NCBI RefSeq assembly: GCF_048060115.1
Contig: NZ_JBHMIM010000026.1
Span: 25,960-89,959 of the forward strand
From: Micromonospora_E sp048060115
Lineage (GTDB): Bacteria; Actinomycetota; Actinomycetes; Mycobacteriales; Micromonosporaceae
Length of the DNA stretch: 64,000 nucleotides
Direction: 5' to 3'
The stretch's first letter is position 1. Every line of letters starts with the position of its first letter. Shown here piece by piece: positions 1 to 9,118 of the stretch. The notes beneath the pieces were generated by a model, which was not told where the DNA came from, did not search any database, and was given only the letters and a program-made list of their open reading frames with translations. The translations under genes were made by a program, and so were the position numbers.

Positions 1-860
1 ACCTCCGAGACCTCAGTACGGGCCAGGCCTTGGACGTCGATCGCGACCTTGCCGAGCGTGCCGGTGATCAGGCTGGCCACCCCGCCGATCTCGGCCACCG
101 GGGCGCGCAGCGCATGCCACGGCACGACCGGGGCGGCCAGACCGAGCTCCCGCGCGAACGGCTCAACCAGGTCCAACGGTGAACCGCGGAACTGGCCCTG
201 TTGTAGGGCCGCGTACTCGGCGTACCCCGCGAGAGTGCCGGCCGCACCACCGAGCTGCACCGGTAGACCTGCGTCAAGCAGCGCGGCCAGGCGGTTGCGG
301 GCGTCGAGTACCGAGTTGCACCAGCCGGCGACCTTGGCACCGAACGTGATCGGCACCGCGTGCTGGGTGAGCGTACGCCCCGCCATCGGGGTGAGTCGAT
401 GTTCGGCGGCGAGTTCGGCCAGCACCGCCACGATGGCGTCGAGGTCGTCTCGGACCGCCCGCAGCACCCGGTCGGCGATCAGCATCGTCGCGGTGTCGAG
501 GATGTCCTGGCTGGTACCCCCTCGATGCACGAATTCCGCAGCTGCCGGATCCACCTCGCGCACCGCCTGCACGAGTGCCTCGACCAGTGGCACCACCGGG
601 TTCGCCGCTCCGCGGGCGGCGACCGCCAGCGCCGCGACGTCCAGCGTGGCGCTGCTCGCGACTGCCACGACCACCGGGAGAACCCTCTCTGGGACGATGC
701 CCAGCCGGCACTGAACGCGCAGCAGCGCCACCTCGACCCGGACCATCGCCCGCAGGTACGCCTCGTCAGTGAGCCAACTGGCGGACGGCAGCCCGGCCCA
801 CACCGGTGCCAGCAGTCCGGCGTCGAGGCCAACGGCCTCGGCCGTCGGTGTCGCGGTCAC
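1..860 (-). CDS. creD: Nitrosuccinate lyase-like protein (fumarase/aspartase superfamily, CreD-type), C-terminus cut by window edge
   Basis: About 286 N-terminal residues of a class II fumarase/aspartase-superfamily enzyme are visible; the 3' end lies beyond the left edge. Seen: a GTG start at 860 giving MTATPTAEAVGLDAG, the conserved HRGGTSQDILDTA stretch (about residues 90-105), and GRTLTQHAVPITFG (about 145-160). The mobile catalytic loop (GSSxMPxKxNP) would fall just past the edge. The nearest named relatives are 3-carboxy-muconate cycloisomerase and adenylosuccinate lyases. CreD, which splits nitrosuccinate into fumarate and nitrous acid, belongs to the same group. The start codon overlaps the stop of the upstream flavoprotein gene by 4 bases (GTGA), so the two are translationally coupled. 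That pairing is the known CreE-CreD arrangement and is the main reason for the functional call. Alternative: an ordinary aromatic-catabolic cycloisomerase, less likely beside aminohydroxybenzoate genes. Confidence 0.8.
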   Translation of the reverse strand, partial: MTATPTAEAVGLDAGLLAPVWAGLPSASWLTDEAYLRAMVRVEVALLRVQCRLGIVPERVLPVVVAVASSATLDVAALAVAARGAANPVVPLVEALVQAVREVDPAAAEFVHRGGTSQDILDTATMLIADRVLRAVRDDLDAIVAVLAELAAEHRLTPMAGRTLTQHAVPITFGAKVAGWCNSVLDARNRLAALLDAGLPVQLGGAAGTLAGYAEYAALQQGQFRGSPLDLVEPFARELGLAAPVVPWHALRAPVAEIGGVASLITGTLGKVAIDVQGLARTEVSE

Positions 861-2884
861 CGCGCACCTCCCGCGGGAGCAGCGAGCAGTTGGCTGGCCG
901 CCGTGGTCGGCAGCCAGGCTAGCGGGATGTGCTGGTGCAGATAGAACGGGCCGCCCGGCGGTGCCTGCCGCGGTGGCCCGGCGAACGACAGGCAGGCCCG
1001 CGCGATCGCGTCTGCGTCGGCCAGCGTCACCGAGTTGACCCCGGGGCGGATGCCGGCCGCCGTCACCCAGTGCACGTTCTCGGTCGGGATGCCGAACGCG
1101 AACCGGCGCGGATGTTCCCTTCCGGCGCTGTCGACCAGGCGGTACGGGCGTTCACTCACCCACAGTCCGCCGGTCTCGTAGTCGTCACCTGCCGGATCGG
1201 GGATCCGGTACGGCCGACAGTCACCACGCTGTCGCAGGTCCACGGTCAGCTCGTCGTCGGTGCGACGTAGGTCGAATTCGGGCAACCGGGCCTCGATCAG
1301 GCCCTCCACCAGTGTCGGCGGCTCCGGCACGTTCGCCGACCAGATCCGGAAGCCCGGCGGGTCCTCATGGCTGACGACGCTCAGGCCAGGTCCGAGAACC
1401 CGGAGCACACCGGCCTCGATCAGGGCGATCATCTCGGCGATGCGACGCGCTGGCGGGCCGATCGACACGAAGGCGTTGAGCGGGGTGTACCAGCCGACGA
1501 GCTCGTCCCGGTACGAACTGCCCGCCAGCCCACCGTGGTCCACCACCATGCGCACCTCGTTTCGCAGGTCACGCATCGCGTCGAGGGCCGCCTTGACCGG
1601 GCTTGTCACGTTGCCCAGCAATGCCGCCCGGAGATCGGCCTGCAGATAGTCCAGGAGCCAGCGCTGATACTGGTCCGTGCTGGCGAAGCGCCGGTCGCCG
1701 TACGGGGCGGCGATCCGCCGCCAGTCCCACCACTGTGACCGGGCGACACCGAACCGCCCCAACAGCCGACGTACGGCCTCGCTGTCGTAGGCCCACCTGA
1801 CGTACTCGGACTGGAACTCCATCGCCGCCGAGACGCCCCGGCTCTCCTTGATCAACGCGTGGTAGTACACCGCGCAGACCTCGCGGGAGATCAAGGGCCA
1901 GACCTCGGCACCGAACCGGGGCGGGTCACCGGCCCGGGCCCGCCATCGCCACCGTCGGATCACGTCCTCGGTGAGGAACAAGGGTTGGTGCCGCTCGGCC
2001 ACGCCTTTCTGGTTCTCCCCGCGTGCGTTGTACGGGACACCTCGTCGGGATCCGGCGTACAGCAGCGGCTCGTCGCCGGAGGGCAGGTAGCGGAGCCGAT
2101 CCGCCGGCCCGATGAATCGGCCGCCTCGGCCCTGGCAGAGCAGCGTCAGGTAGTCGAAGAAGTTGAGGCCCATCCCCCGCAGCGCGATCCGCTGACCGGG
2201 TCGGATGTCGTCGAGGCGCACGTCCGCAGGGCTGCTCGGCGGTTGGTAGACAACAGCGTGTCGGGCCGCGTGTGCAGCGAACCGGCGTTCCTCGCCACCA
2301 AGTGGCATGGAGATGTGTCCTTGAGCGAGGACCACGGCATCCAGCTGATCCAACCGGGCACCGGCGGCGAGCAGGGCGACCTGTCTGCCATCAGGGGCGT
2401 TGCGCAGGCGCACGACCCGGTCGGCGTGCAGTCGAATGGCCACCTGAGGGCCTGCGGTAGCCCGGATCCGGGCCAGGACCCAGCGTAGGTAATAGCCGAA
2501 GAGGGCTCGGGATGGGTAGTCGTTGGGCCCGAGTGATCTCGCCTCCTCGAGGATCTCTGCCGGGTACTCGTCAACCGGATCCATGATGGCCAGAGTCCGC
2601 GCCCACTCGTCGAGCCGCGGCCCGGGTCGCACCGGACCCACACAGGTGACGCTGTCATCGGTAAACAGGCTGACCTGGCAGGCGATCGTGTTCATCAGCA
2701 GGGCTGGCGCCTGTCCGGTACGCCAGACCTGACTACCCTCGAGGACGAATGGATCTACGACGTGAATCTCCGCTCTGGCCCGCGGCCAGTCTGATAAGTT
2801 GGCGACGATGCGCTCTAAGGTAGACAGATTTCGCGGCCCGGCACCGATCAAGCAGATTCGAAGGTCGCAATCGTATCCCGCCAT
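857..2884 (-). CDS. creE: FAD-dependent L-aspartate N-monooxygenase-like protein (CreE-type)
   Basis: A 675-residue flavoprotein of the FAD/NAD(P)-binding type. Seen: an N-terminal dinucleotide fold with GAGPRN at residues 14-19, the stretch ALLMNTIACQVSLFTD near residue 70, and a second glycine-rich RGMGLNFFDYLTLL near residue 230. Open reading extends upstream to 3073, but the ATG at 2884 has a GAGG ribosome site 5-9 bases upstream and starts directly before the first Rossmann strand, so I chose it. The length and fold match the CreE family, which oxidises aspartate to nitrosuccinate with NADPH and oxygen. The downstream gene overlaps by 4 bases and is the matching lyase. Together they would supply nitrous acid for diazotisation. 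Function is inferred from family and neighbours; a different N-oxygenase substrate is possible. Confidence 0.78.
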   Translation of the reverse strand: MAGYDCDLRICLIGAGPRNLSTLERIVANLSDWPRARAEIHVVDPFVLEGSQVWRTGQAPALLMNTIACQVSLFTDDSVTCVGPVRPGPRLDEWARTLAIMDPVDEYPAEILEEARSLGPNDYPSRALFGYYLRWVLARIRATAGPQVAIRLHADRVVRLRNAPDGRQVALLAAGARLDQLDAVVLAQGHISMPLGGEERRFAAHAARHAVVYQPPSSPADVRLDDIRPGQRIALRGMGLNFFDYLTLLCQGRGGRFIGPADRLRYLPSGDEPLLYAGSRRGVPYNARGENQKGVAERHQPLFLTEDVIRRWRWRARAGDPPRFGAEVWPLISREVCAVYYHALIKESRGVSAAMEFQSEYVRWAYDSEAVRRLLGRFGVARSQWWDWRRIAAPYGDRRFASTDQYQRWLLDYLQADLRAALLGNVTSPVKAALDAMRDLRNEVRMVVDHGGLAGSSYRDELVGWYTPLNAFVSIGPPARRIAEMIALIEAGVLRVLGPGLSVVSHEDPPGFRIWSANVPEPPTLVEGLIEARLPEFDLRRTDDELTVDLRQRGDCRPYRIPDPAGDDYETGGLWVSERPYRLVDSAGREHPRRFAFGIPTENVHWVTAAGIRPGVNSVTLADADAIARACLSFAGPPRQAPPGGPFYLHQHIPLAWLPTTAASQLLAAPAGGAR

Positions 2885-3192
2885 GAGGTCCTCACTGACT
2901 CGCCAGATCATTGGCGTCGACACCCAAGTGGACATCGACGGGGGAAAATTGAGCATCACGTCAACACGGGATATCGACCGACAGTGATGGGACATCACGC
3001 GCGTACCGGCACGCCAAGGTCCAGGATCCTCCAAAGTAGCGGATTGATCTCTCTGGGTATAGAATTGATCCACAGCCGTCCATCACCACCCGGCTGGGTG
3101 CCGTCCTACTTGGTGACCCCGCAGCAGGCATGCTCTGGTTCGTGTTGCACCACACCCGACGCCTCCACCCCGCGCACCGGGAGGGTTCGTAC
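2885..3192. promoter_or_regulatory. Divergent control region between the CreE-like gene and the LuxR regulator
   Basis: About 308 bases without a convincing gene lie between two divergent genes. It holds a perfect dyad GTGATG-GGA-CATCAC at 2984-2998. The word ACATCACGCG (2992-3001) recurs in the other divergent region of the cluster (12525-12534). A GGGAGGG ribosome site precedes the GTG at 3193. No clear -35/-10 pair could be assigned by eye. The region is a plausible target for the adjacent LuxR-family regulator. Confidence 0.5.
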
Positions 3193-6189
3193 GTGTCCGT
3201 GGAAAATGGCCCAAAGCACTACCCACATACGGTCACCGCGCTGCCATCCTGGACCGGGGTGAGACATGCGCCGGGAATGATCGACAACAAACCGATCGGC
3301 CCGCAGACCGAGAACTATCCGATGCTGCGCGTAGGCTCCGTCCAGCGGCATGGCGCACTCGCCACCGAGTCTCGGATACTTGCCCCACCGCTGGTGGGAC
3401 GCGCCGACGTGCTGCTCGACCTGCACCGCGCGCTGATCGAGACAGCCTCCGGTGCCGGCGGGTGCATCGTCGTGCAGGGCACTGCGGGGATGGGAAAGAG
3501 TCGACTGCTGGAAACCGCAGTCACGGAGGCGCGGGCATTCGGGATGGCCGTCTCCAGCAGCCGGGCCACCGCGCTGGACCGCGCCGCTCCGCTGACCACC
3601 ATGCGGACGCTGCTGCAGAACGCCCACCCACCGGGACTCGACCTGGCTACCGCGAGCGACAGCGGCAAGAATCCGCTACACCTCGTTGATCAAATTGGTG
3701 AACAAGTCGAGCAGTACGTCCGGAAACAACCAATGCTGATCTGCCTTGACGATGCCCACCTGTCTGACGAACTCACCTCCCTGGCGCTGCGGATCCTGGT
3801 GCCGGAGCTGGCGTCGTCACCGTTGACCTGGCTGCTGTCGCGACGACCTGCGGCAGTCCGCACCTTCGGTCAGGACGCCATTGACTGGCTGGTCGCCGAG
3901 GGTGCCCGCACCCACGACCTGGAGCCGCTGGCGAAGGAGGCGGTCACCGACTTCTGCGCCAGCATGCTCGGTGCCATCCCGGACGATTCGGTGGTCGAGA
4001 TGGCCGAACGCGGCGCCGGGAATCCGTTCCTGCTCGAACAGCTCGTCTCGACGCTTCGGGAGACTGGCCAGCTCACCATCTCCGGTGGGGTCGCGACCCT
4101 GGTCGGCAGCGAGCTGACCGCCGATTTCCTCAGCGCGGTCGACCTGCGGCTGCGCGACCTGTCCGAGCTGACCCGCCGGCTGCTCGACGCCTCGTCGGTG
4201 CTGGGACGGCCGTTCACCGTGCACGAGGTAGCCGGCCTGGTCGGCCGGTCGGCGATCGACCTGCTGCCGGCGGTCGACGAGGCGGTCTCCGCCGTCATCC
4301 TCGAAGCCGACGGCAACGAGCTGCGCTTCCGCCACGACCTGATTCGCGAGGCGCTGTACGGCCAACTGTCCGAACCTGTCCGTCGGGCGCTGCACCGCGA
4401 GGCGGCCACGGTCATCCAACGCGAAGGGCGCTCGGCGGTGGAAGTCGCCGAGCATCTGGTACGAGGTGGGCATGCCGGCGACGGACAGGCGGTCGCGGTG
4501 CTACGGCAAGCGGTCGCGCAGATCGCGCCTACCGCGCCCAACACCGCCGCGGACCTGATCCTGCGGATGCTCGAGCTGATCACTCCCCACGACCTGTCCC
4601 GTCCCCCACTGGTCGCGGAAGCGGTTCGGCTCCTCGCTCTCGGTGACCGGATCGCCGAAGCCATCGAGCTCGGCGAGGCCGCGTTGCACGCCGGACTCGA
4701 TTCGGCGCAGGAGGCGGCACTGCTACTCGGCCTCGCCGAGGCGCTGCACGTCACCGGGCACAGCGGCGATGTCGTCAGCTATGCGTCGCGGGGCATCAGC
4801 CGGGCCCGACCCGGCGACCCGATCCGCGCCGAGCTTCTCTCCGTACAGGCATACGCGCTGCTGGACACCGGCGACATAGCCGGAGGCGACAACGCCGGCA
4901 CCGAAGCCGCTGCGCTCGGCGCGGCGACGGGGACCTACGGTGCCCTGGTCTGTGGTACCAGCGCCCGCTCGATCGCGGCCCGGATGGTGGGCAACCTGAA
5001 GTCGGCGGTCGAGTACGCCCGAGACGCCGTACGCATAGCCGAGCAGGTCGGCGGGGAGGCGCGACGGCGTCACCCACGGCTGTGGCTGGCCGCAGCGCTG
5101 ACAGCGGTGGACGAACTTGCCGAGGCCGAGTCGCTCTTCGCGCACGACCAACGCGAGTCGGACAGTCTCGGCACCGCATGGACGCAGCCCCGTTGGTACT
5201 ACCACCGGGCCATGATGCTCACCGTCAGCGGTCGGCTGGACGACGCGGTCGCCGAGGCCGAGGCGGGCGCCCGGGTCGCCGAGCAACTCGCCGCTCCGGC
5301 GCTGAGTCTGCCTTTGCTGACCCTGCTGGCGAGCTTGGCGATGCATCGGGACGATCTGGCGGCCGCCCGCGCCCATCTGGACCGGGCGCATGAGATCTCG
5401 ACAGTTGGCGACGTGCCGGTGCCGGTCGACCTGGCATGGATAGTCACCCAGTTCCGGCTCGCCTGCGGTGAGCAACCAGCCTCGGCGCTACGGACAGTCA
5501 TCGAGACAGGCGTCGACAGCCAGTCGCTGCTGCGGATGCTGGCCCGCAGGCCGGAAGCCGCGCCCCAGTTGAGCCGCCTGGCGCTGGCCGCCGGTGCCAG
5601 CGACCTCGCCTCCCGCACCGTGGAGATGGCTCGCCGGCTGGCCGAACGCAATCCAGACATCCCGTCGCTGGTCGGGATCGCCGATCACGCCAGCGGCGTC
5701 GCCCATGACGATCTCGGGGCGCTCCGCCGGGCGGTGCACACGCTGGCACAGAGCCCGAGAGTCATGATCAGGGCTGCCGCCATGGAGGATCTGGCCGCAC
5801 GTGAGGACGTCAACGTCCGCCGCGATGAGGCGGTCAGGCTCGTCGAGCAGGCATTGTCCACGTATCTGTCGTGCAACGCCGCCAGGGACGCGGCCCGGGC
5901 CCAGCAGGCGCTTCGGGAGCTGGGGGTACGGCGCCGGCAACGGCAGCAGGCCACGGTGGGCAGTCAGGGCTGGGACAGCCTGACGACGTCGGAACTGCGC
6001 GTCGTCAGGCTGGTCGCCGAAGGACTCACCAACCGTCAAGTGGCCGCTCAACTGTTCGTGTCCCCACATACCGTCGACAGCCATCTGCGGCACAGCTTTA
6101 GCAAGTTGGGCGTGACGAGCCGGGTCGAGCTGACCCGGCAGGTTCTGCTGCACGACCAGGGCGGGCTGGGCAGCCCTGGCCCGGCCTGA
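3193..6189 (+). CDS. LuxR-family transcriptional regulator with AAA-type ATPase domain (LAL type), likely cluster activator
   Basis: A large ATP-binding regulator of about 998 residues. Seen: a Walker A motif GTAGMGKS at about residues 96-103, a Walker B-like LICLDDAHLSD near residue 180, a long alpha-helical TPR-like middle region, and a C-terminal LuxR/GerE helix-turn-helix (LTTSELRVVRLVAEGLTNRQ, then SPHTVDSHLRHSFSKLGV) in the last 75 residues. This is the LAL layout used by pathway-specific activators in actinomycetes. The reading frame is open from an ATG at 3130. The GTG at 3193 has GGGAGGG 7 bases upstream and is preferred; ATG codons at 3280 and 3325 have no good ribosome site. It is transcribed divergently from the CreE-like gene and runs convergently into the reductase operon. 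The ligand or trigger is unknown. Confidence 0.85.
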   Translation: MSVENGPKHYPHTVTALPSWTGVRHAPGMIDNKPIGPQTENYPMLRVGSVQRHGALATESRILAPPLVGRADVLLDLHRALIETASGAGGCIVVQGTAGMGKSRLLETAVTEARAFGMAVSSSRATALDRAAPLTTMRTLLQNAHPPGLDLATASDSGKNPLHLVDQIGEQVEQYVRKQPMLICLDDAHLSDELTSLALRILVPELASSPLTWLLSRRPAAVRTFGQDAIDWLVAEGARTHDLEPLAKEAVTDFCASMLGAIPDDSVVEMAERGAGNPFLLEQLVSTLRETGQLTISGGVATLVGSELTADFLSAVDLRLRDLSELTRRLLDASSVLGRPFTVHEVAGLVGRSAIDLLPAVDEAVSAVILEADGNELRFRHDLIREALYGQLSEPVRRALHREAATVIQREGRSAVEVAEHLVRGGHAGDGQAVAVLRQAVAQIAPTAPNTAADLILRMLELITPHDLSRPPLVAEAVRLLALGDRIAEAIELGEAALHAGLDSAQEAALLLGLAEALHVTGHSGDVVSYASRGISRARPGDPIRAELLSVQAYALLDTGDIAGGDNAGTEAAALGAATGTYGALVCGTSARSIAARMVGNLKSAVEYARDAVRIAEQVGGEARRRHPRLWLAAALTAVDELAEAESLFAHDQRESDSLGTAWTQPRWYYHRAMMLTVSGRLDDAVAEAEAGARVAEQLAAPALSLPLLTLLASLAMHRDDLAAARAHLDRAHEISTVGDVPVPVDLAWIVTQFRLACGEQPASALRTVIETGVDSQSLLRMLARRPEAAPQLSRLALAAGASDLASRTVEMARRLAERNPDIPSLVGIADHASGVAHDDLGALRRAVHTLAQSPRVMIRAAAMEDLAAREDVNVRRDEAVRLVEQALSTYLSCNAARDAARAQQALRELGVRRRQRQQATVGSQGWDSLTTSELRVVRLVAEGLTNRQVAAQLFVSPHTVDSHLRHSFSKLGVTSRVELTRQVLLHDQGGLGSPGPA

Positions 6190-6194
6190 CCGGG
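6180..6194. terminator. Short GC hairpin between convergent genes
   Basis: CCCGG-CCTGA-CCGGG spans the stop of the LuxR gene and the 17-base gap before the convergent reductase gene. It has no U-tract. It is a weak candidate for a bidirectional terminator. Confidence 0.3.
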
Positions 6195-6206
6195 TCAACG
6201 AAGTGG

Positions 6207-7079
6207 TCACCAGCCGCCGTCGGGCCAGACACCGTGCCGCGCCTGCCAGCCCAGCTCGCGCCGGGCCCGGTCGCTACTCACCCGCTGCGACGGCAGATCG
6301 GGAGCAGCGATCGGGTCGCTGGCGGGCCGAGCCGCCCCCACCAGGTGGGCCAACACGTCCAGGTATTCTGCCTGCCGCACCGGTTCCGCGGTCACGTTGC
6401 AGACAAGACCCGCTGGACCGACCCGCACCGCGGCCACGACTGCCGCCGCGTAGTCGCGTACGTGCACCATCGACATGAACGACTGCCCGCTGCCCGCCAC
6501 CGACAACCTTCCGGCACGCAGAGCCGTCTGCTGGGCGTCCTGCCCGGTGCCCGGTCCGACGAACCGCCCGCCACGCAGCACGGTCCACCTCACCTCGCTC
6601 GGGTCGAGCCGAGTCACGATCGACTCCATCTCGGTCACCGGCTGCACCAGCCCCACCCGAGCGGGATCGGAGTCGAACGGCGCCGACTCGTCCAGCCAAC
6701 GGTCGCCACCGTCGGCGTACGCCATGGTGATGCTCATCTGCACCAGTTGTGGTACCCCGGCGGCGCGTACCGCCTCCACCAGGACTCTCGTCCCGTACCG
6801 CCGTAGCCGCGAGTTGAGCTCCCACCCACCCGGCGCCCTCGGATCCGCAGGGATCGCCGATGCCAGATTCACCACCACGTGCTCCCCCGCGAGCCGACCA
6901 CGGAGCAGCTCTGCGGTCTCCGGGCCGACCAGGCTGGCCGGCACCGTCTCGACCCCGGTCGGCAAGTGGCGGAGTCGAGCACCCGGCGCCATCACGGTGA
7001 CCCGGCAGGCGTTCTCGAGCAGCATCGGGACCAGCTGCTGCCCGAGAACGCCTGATCCACCGACCACGAAGACGTTCAC
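6207..7079 (-). CDS. NAD(P)-dependent epimerase/reductase, atypical short-chain dehydrogenase
   Basis: A 290-residue extended or atypical SDR. Seen: the nucleotide motif GGSGVLGQ at residues 7-14, a NLASAIP strand-loop after the fourth strand, and a MAYADGGDRWLDES segment where the active-site Tyr of extended SDRs would sit. The classical YxxxK is not obvious, so catalysis may be unusual. The GTG start at 7079 overlaps the stop of the next upstream gene (GTGA), giving tight coupling with the NmrA-like gene and, through it, with the flavoprotein. It is the last gene of the minus-strand block that begins with aspartate kinase. Possible roles are reduction or denitrification of a pathway intermediate, or epimerisation. 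No substrate can be assigned from sequence. Confidence 0.75.
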   Translation of the reverse strand: MNVFVVGGSGVLGQQLVPMLLENACRVTVMAPGARLRHLPTGVETVPASLVGPETAELLRGRLAGEHVVVNLASAIPADPRAPGGWELNSRLRRYGTRVLVEAVRAAGVPQLVQMSITMAYADGGDRWLDESAPFDSDPARVGLVQPVTEMESIVTRLDPSEVRWTVLRGGRFVGPGTGQDAQQTALRAGRLSVAGSGQSFMSMVHVRDYAAAVVAAVRVGPAGLVCNVTAEPVRQAEYLDVLAHLVGAARPASDPIAAPDLPSQRVSSDRARRELGWQARHGVWPDGGW

Positions 7080-7957
7080 GGCACCGCCCTGAGCGCAACG
7101 GGCCGACGCAGCCGGTCCGCCACTTCGGTCGCGTACGCGGCGAAGCTGCGCGCGGGTCGGCCGGTCCAGCTGTGGACCGTGTCGGTCACCAGATCCGCCT
7201 CACCTCGCCGATAACTCTCATAGAGCTCCAGCCGCGCCGAGATCGCCCAGTCCGCGATGCCCGCCCGCCGCATCAACCCGGCGGCCTCAGCCGGGCTGAG
7301 ATCCCAGTGCCGGATGGTGCGACCGGCAGCCGTGGACAACGTCCGCGCCACGTCGGCGTAGCTCAACGCCTGCGGCCCGGTCAGGTCGTGACTGCCGTCG
7401 GTGAGATCCTCGGCGGTCAACAGGACGGCGGCGACCTCGGCGATGTCCCGTACGTCGATCATGCTGACCCGAGCCCGCCCGGTCGGAAGCGCAACGGCGT
7501 CCAGACCGTCGATGGTGGGCAGCCACTGACTGGCGTTTTGCATGAAAGCGTTCGGACGCAGCACCGCGTACCTGAGTCCACTGCGGCGTAGACACTCGTC
7601 GGAGTTACCGTGCTGGCGATGCACCGACGCCGCCGCGTCCGGTGCGGCACCGAGCGCGGAGAGCTTGACCACCGCCTCCACCCCCGCCCGGACGGCCTCG
7701 GCGATCATCGCGACCTGTACGACATCCTGTCGCGGTCCGAATGGGGTGAGCAGGAACAGCCGCCGGGCACCGGTGAGAGCCCGCCGCACCTGCCCGGACT
7801 CGGTGATGTCGACCTCGACGACCTCGCCGTGTCGGTCGACCTGTGCAGCGCTGCGGGCACCGGGACGGACCAGCAGCCGGAGGGCTACGCCTCGGGCGGA
7901 CAACTCGGCGACCAGCGCCCGACCGACGGTGCCGGTGCTTCCGCTGATGACGATCAT
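7076..7957 (-). CDS. NmrA-family NAD(P)-binding protein
   Basis: A 293-residue atypical SDR. Seen: the N-terminal GSTGTVG dinucleotide motif (residues 6-12), a LLTPFG segment and KLSALGA, then LRPNAFMQN and SMIDVRDIAEVA, all hallmarks of the NmrA/YtfG quinone-oxidoreductase-like group. The usual SDR Tyr-Lys pair is absent, as is common in this family. Its ATG shares one base with the stop of the flavoprotein upstream (TGATG), and its own stop overlaps the next gene's start. The three genes are therefore one translational unit. In diazo-type pathways a hydride-donating enzyme can replace a diazonium group by hydrogen; this protein or its neighbour is a candidate, but that is inference from context only. 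Confidence 0.8.
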   Translation of the reverse strand: MIVISGSTGTVGRALVAELSARGVALRLLVRPGARSAAQVDRHGEVVEVDITESGQVRRALTGARRLFLLTPFGPRQDVVQVAMIAEAVRAGVEAVVKLSALGAAPDAAASVHRQHGNSDECLRRSGLRYAVLRPNAFMQNASQWLPTIDGLDAVALPTGRARVSMIDVRDIAEVAAVLLTAEDLTDGSHDLTGPQALSYADVARTLSTAAGRTIRHWDLSPAEAAGLMRRAGIADWAISARLELYESYRRGEADLVTDTVHSWTGRPARSFAAYATEVADRLRRPVALRAVP

Positions 7958-9087
7958 CAGCGCACTCCGGCTGCCGCGCTGAGCGACTTCGACGCGGCCT
8001 GGGCCAGTTGTTCCGGCAGGCGGTCGGCGACGGCGGTGTCGGCGAGCAGTTCACCCAGCACTGGAGCGAGTTTGAACAGATTGTGCCCGGTCAGGGCGGT
8101 GACACCAGGCGTATGCCAGGCACCGAAGGCATCACTGCCGGCCGGCAGCTTGGTCATCACGCAAACCCGTACTCCGACCGGGTCCGGGTCGAGCCCCGGC
8201 AACGCCTGGGCCACGTAGGCAGAGACCCGCTGTACGTGCTCGGCCATGCTTGCGCCGGGTGGAAGAGCACCAGCCGGGGTCAACGGCACGTCCACCGCGT
8301 CGCCGATGAGCCCGAGGACGTATCGACCGGTGCTGCCGATGGGTGACCCGTACACAGTCTCGCCGAACTGCCCGGACCGGTCCACCCAGCAGGGCAACGG
8401 CGAGCCGGCAAAGGCGTCACGCACCCGGTAGTGCGGGCGGGCATGCAACGCGCTGCTCAACGGCACGTCGAGCCCGACGCCCGCGGCGAGCCGCGGAGTG
8501 GCGGTTCCTGCCACGATGATCACGTGGCGGGCCTGGTGGATGGCATCGGCGGTGTGGAACTCGACGGCGCGACCGCCGGCGGGGACGGTCACCGCGTGCA
8601 CGTCGGCCTGCACGATCCGGTCCTTCACCCAGTCGGTCAGACTGTCGATGACCCGACGTGCCCGGATCGCGCCGGCACCGGGGTCCACCAACAACGGTCC
8701 GTCGACCTCGGCCAACGGACCGAAGTACTCCCGGTGCCGGTCCGCCGGGACGAAGGAGTGCGGCACTCCGTTGGTGACCAACCCGACCACGTCACTGTCG
8801 GCCATTCCGGCGTACACCGCGCCCTCCGGGCCGATCATCCGCCGGCCGGAGCGTCGTTCCCACCGCCGGAACCCATCGCGGGCCTCGACAGCGAGGCGCA
8901 CGACACGTTCGTTGTCATGCCGGTGACGAAACGTTCGAGTCAGTCCGCCGGACTGCCCCTGGCCGGGCGGTCTGCCATCGAAACAGACCACATCGGCACC
9001 CCGGCGGGCCAGCGCGTCGGTGGTCGCCAGGCCAAGCACTCCGGCGCCGATCACGGCCACATCGATCGGACGTCCAAGATTCATCAT
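7957..9087 (-). CDS. FAD-dependent oxidoreductase of the DadA/monomeric sarcosine oxidase family
   Basis: A 376-residue flavoprotein. Seen: IDVAVIGAGVLGLATTDALARRG with GAGVLG at about residues 14-19, followed by an acidic residue-ended strand (CFDGR), and a C-terminal HTPGVTALTGHNLFKLAP segment that matches the flavin-contacting end of N-methyltryptophan and sarcosine oxidases. Such enzymes oxidise C-N bonds of secondary or primary amines with oxygen, giving peroxide. A very strong purine-rich ribosome site (GGAGGGAGGGACC) precedes tandem ATGs at 9087 and 9084; either could be used. The gene lies 31 bases downstream of the dehydroquinate synthase-like gene and is coupled to two reductases. 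Its substrate is unknown. It has no counterpart that I recognise in the described cremeomycin pathway. Confidence 0.78.
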   Translation of the reverse strand: MMNLGRPIDVAVIGAGVLGLATTDALARRGADVVCFDGRPPGQGQSGGLTRTFRHRHDNERVVRLAVEARDGFRRWERRSGRRMIGPEGAVYAGMADSDVVGLVTNGVPHSFVPADRHREYFGPLAEVDGPLLVDPGAGAIRARRVIDSLTDWVKDRIVQADVHAVTVPAGGRAVEFHTADAIHQARHVIIVAGTATPRLAAGVGLDVPLSSALHARPHYRVRDAFAGSPLPCWVDRSGQFGETVYGSPIGSTGRYVLGLIGDAVDVPLTPAGALPPGASMAEHVQRVSAYVAQALPGLDPDPVGVRVCVMTKLPAGSDAFGAWHTPGVTALTGHNLFKLAPVLGELLADTAVADRLPEQLAQAASKSLSAAAGVR

Positions 9088-9118
9088 CGGTAGGTCCCTC
9101 CCTCCTCGGCCCCGTTGG

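Noticed and set aside
1..860. Reading the left-edge gene as an aromatic-catabolic muconate cycloisomerase
   Set aside because: The partner flavoprotein overlaps it and the rest of the cluster is biosynthetic, with no other protocatechuate catabolism genes in view; kept as an alternative only.
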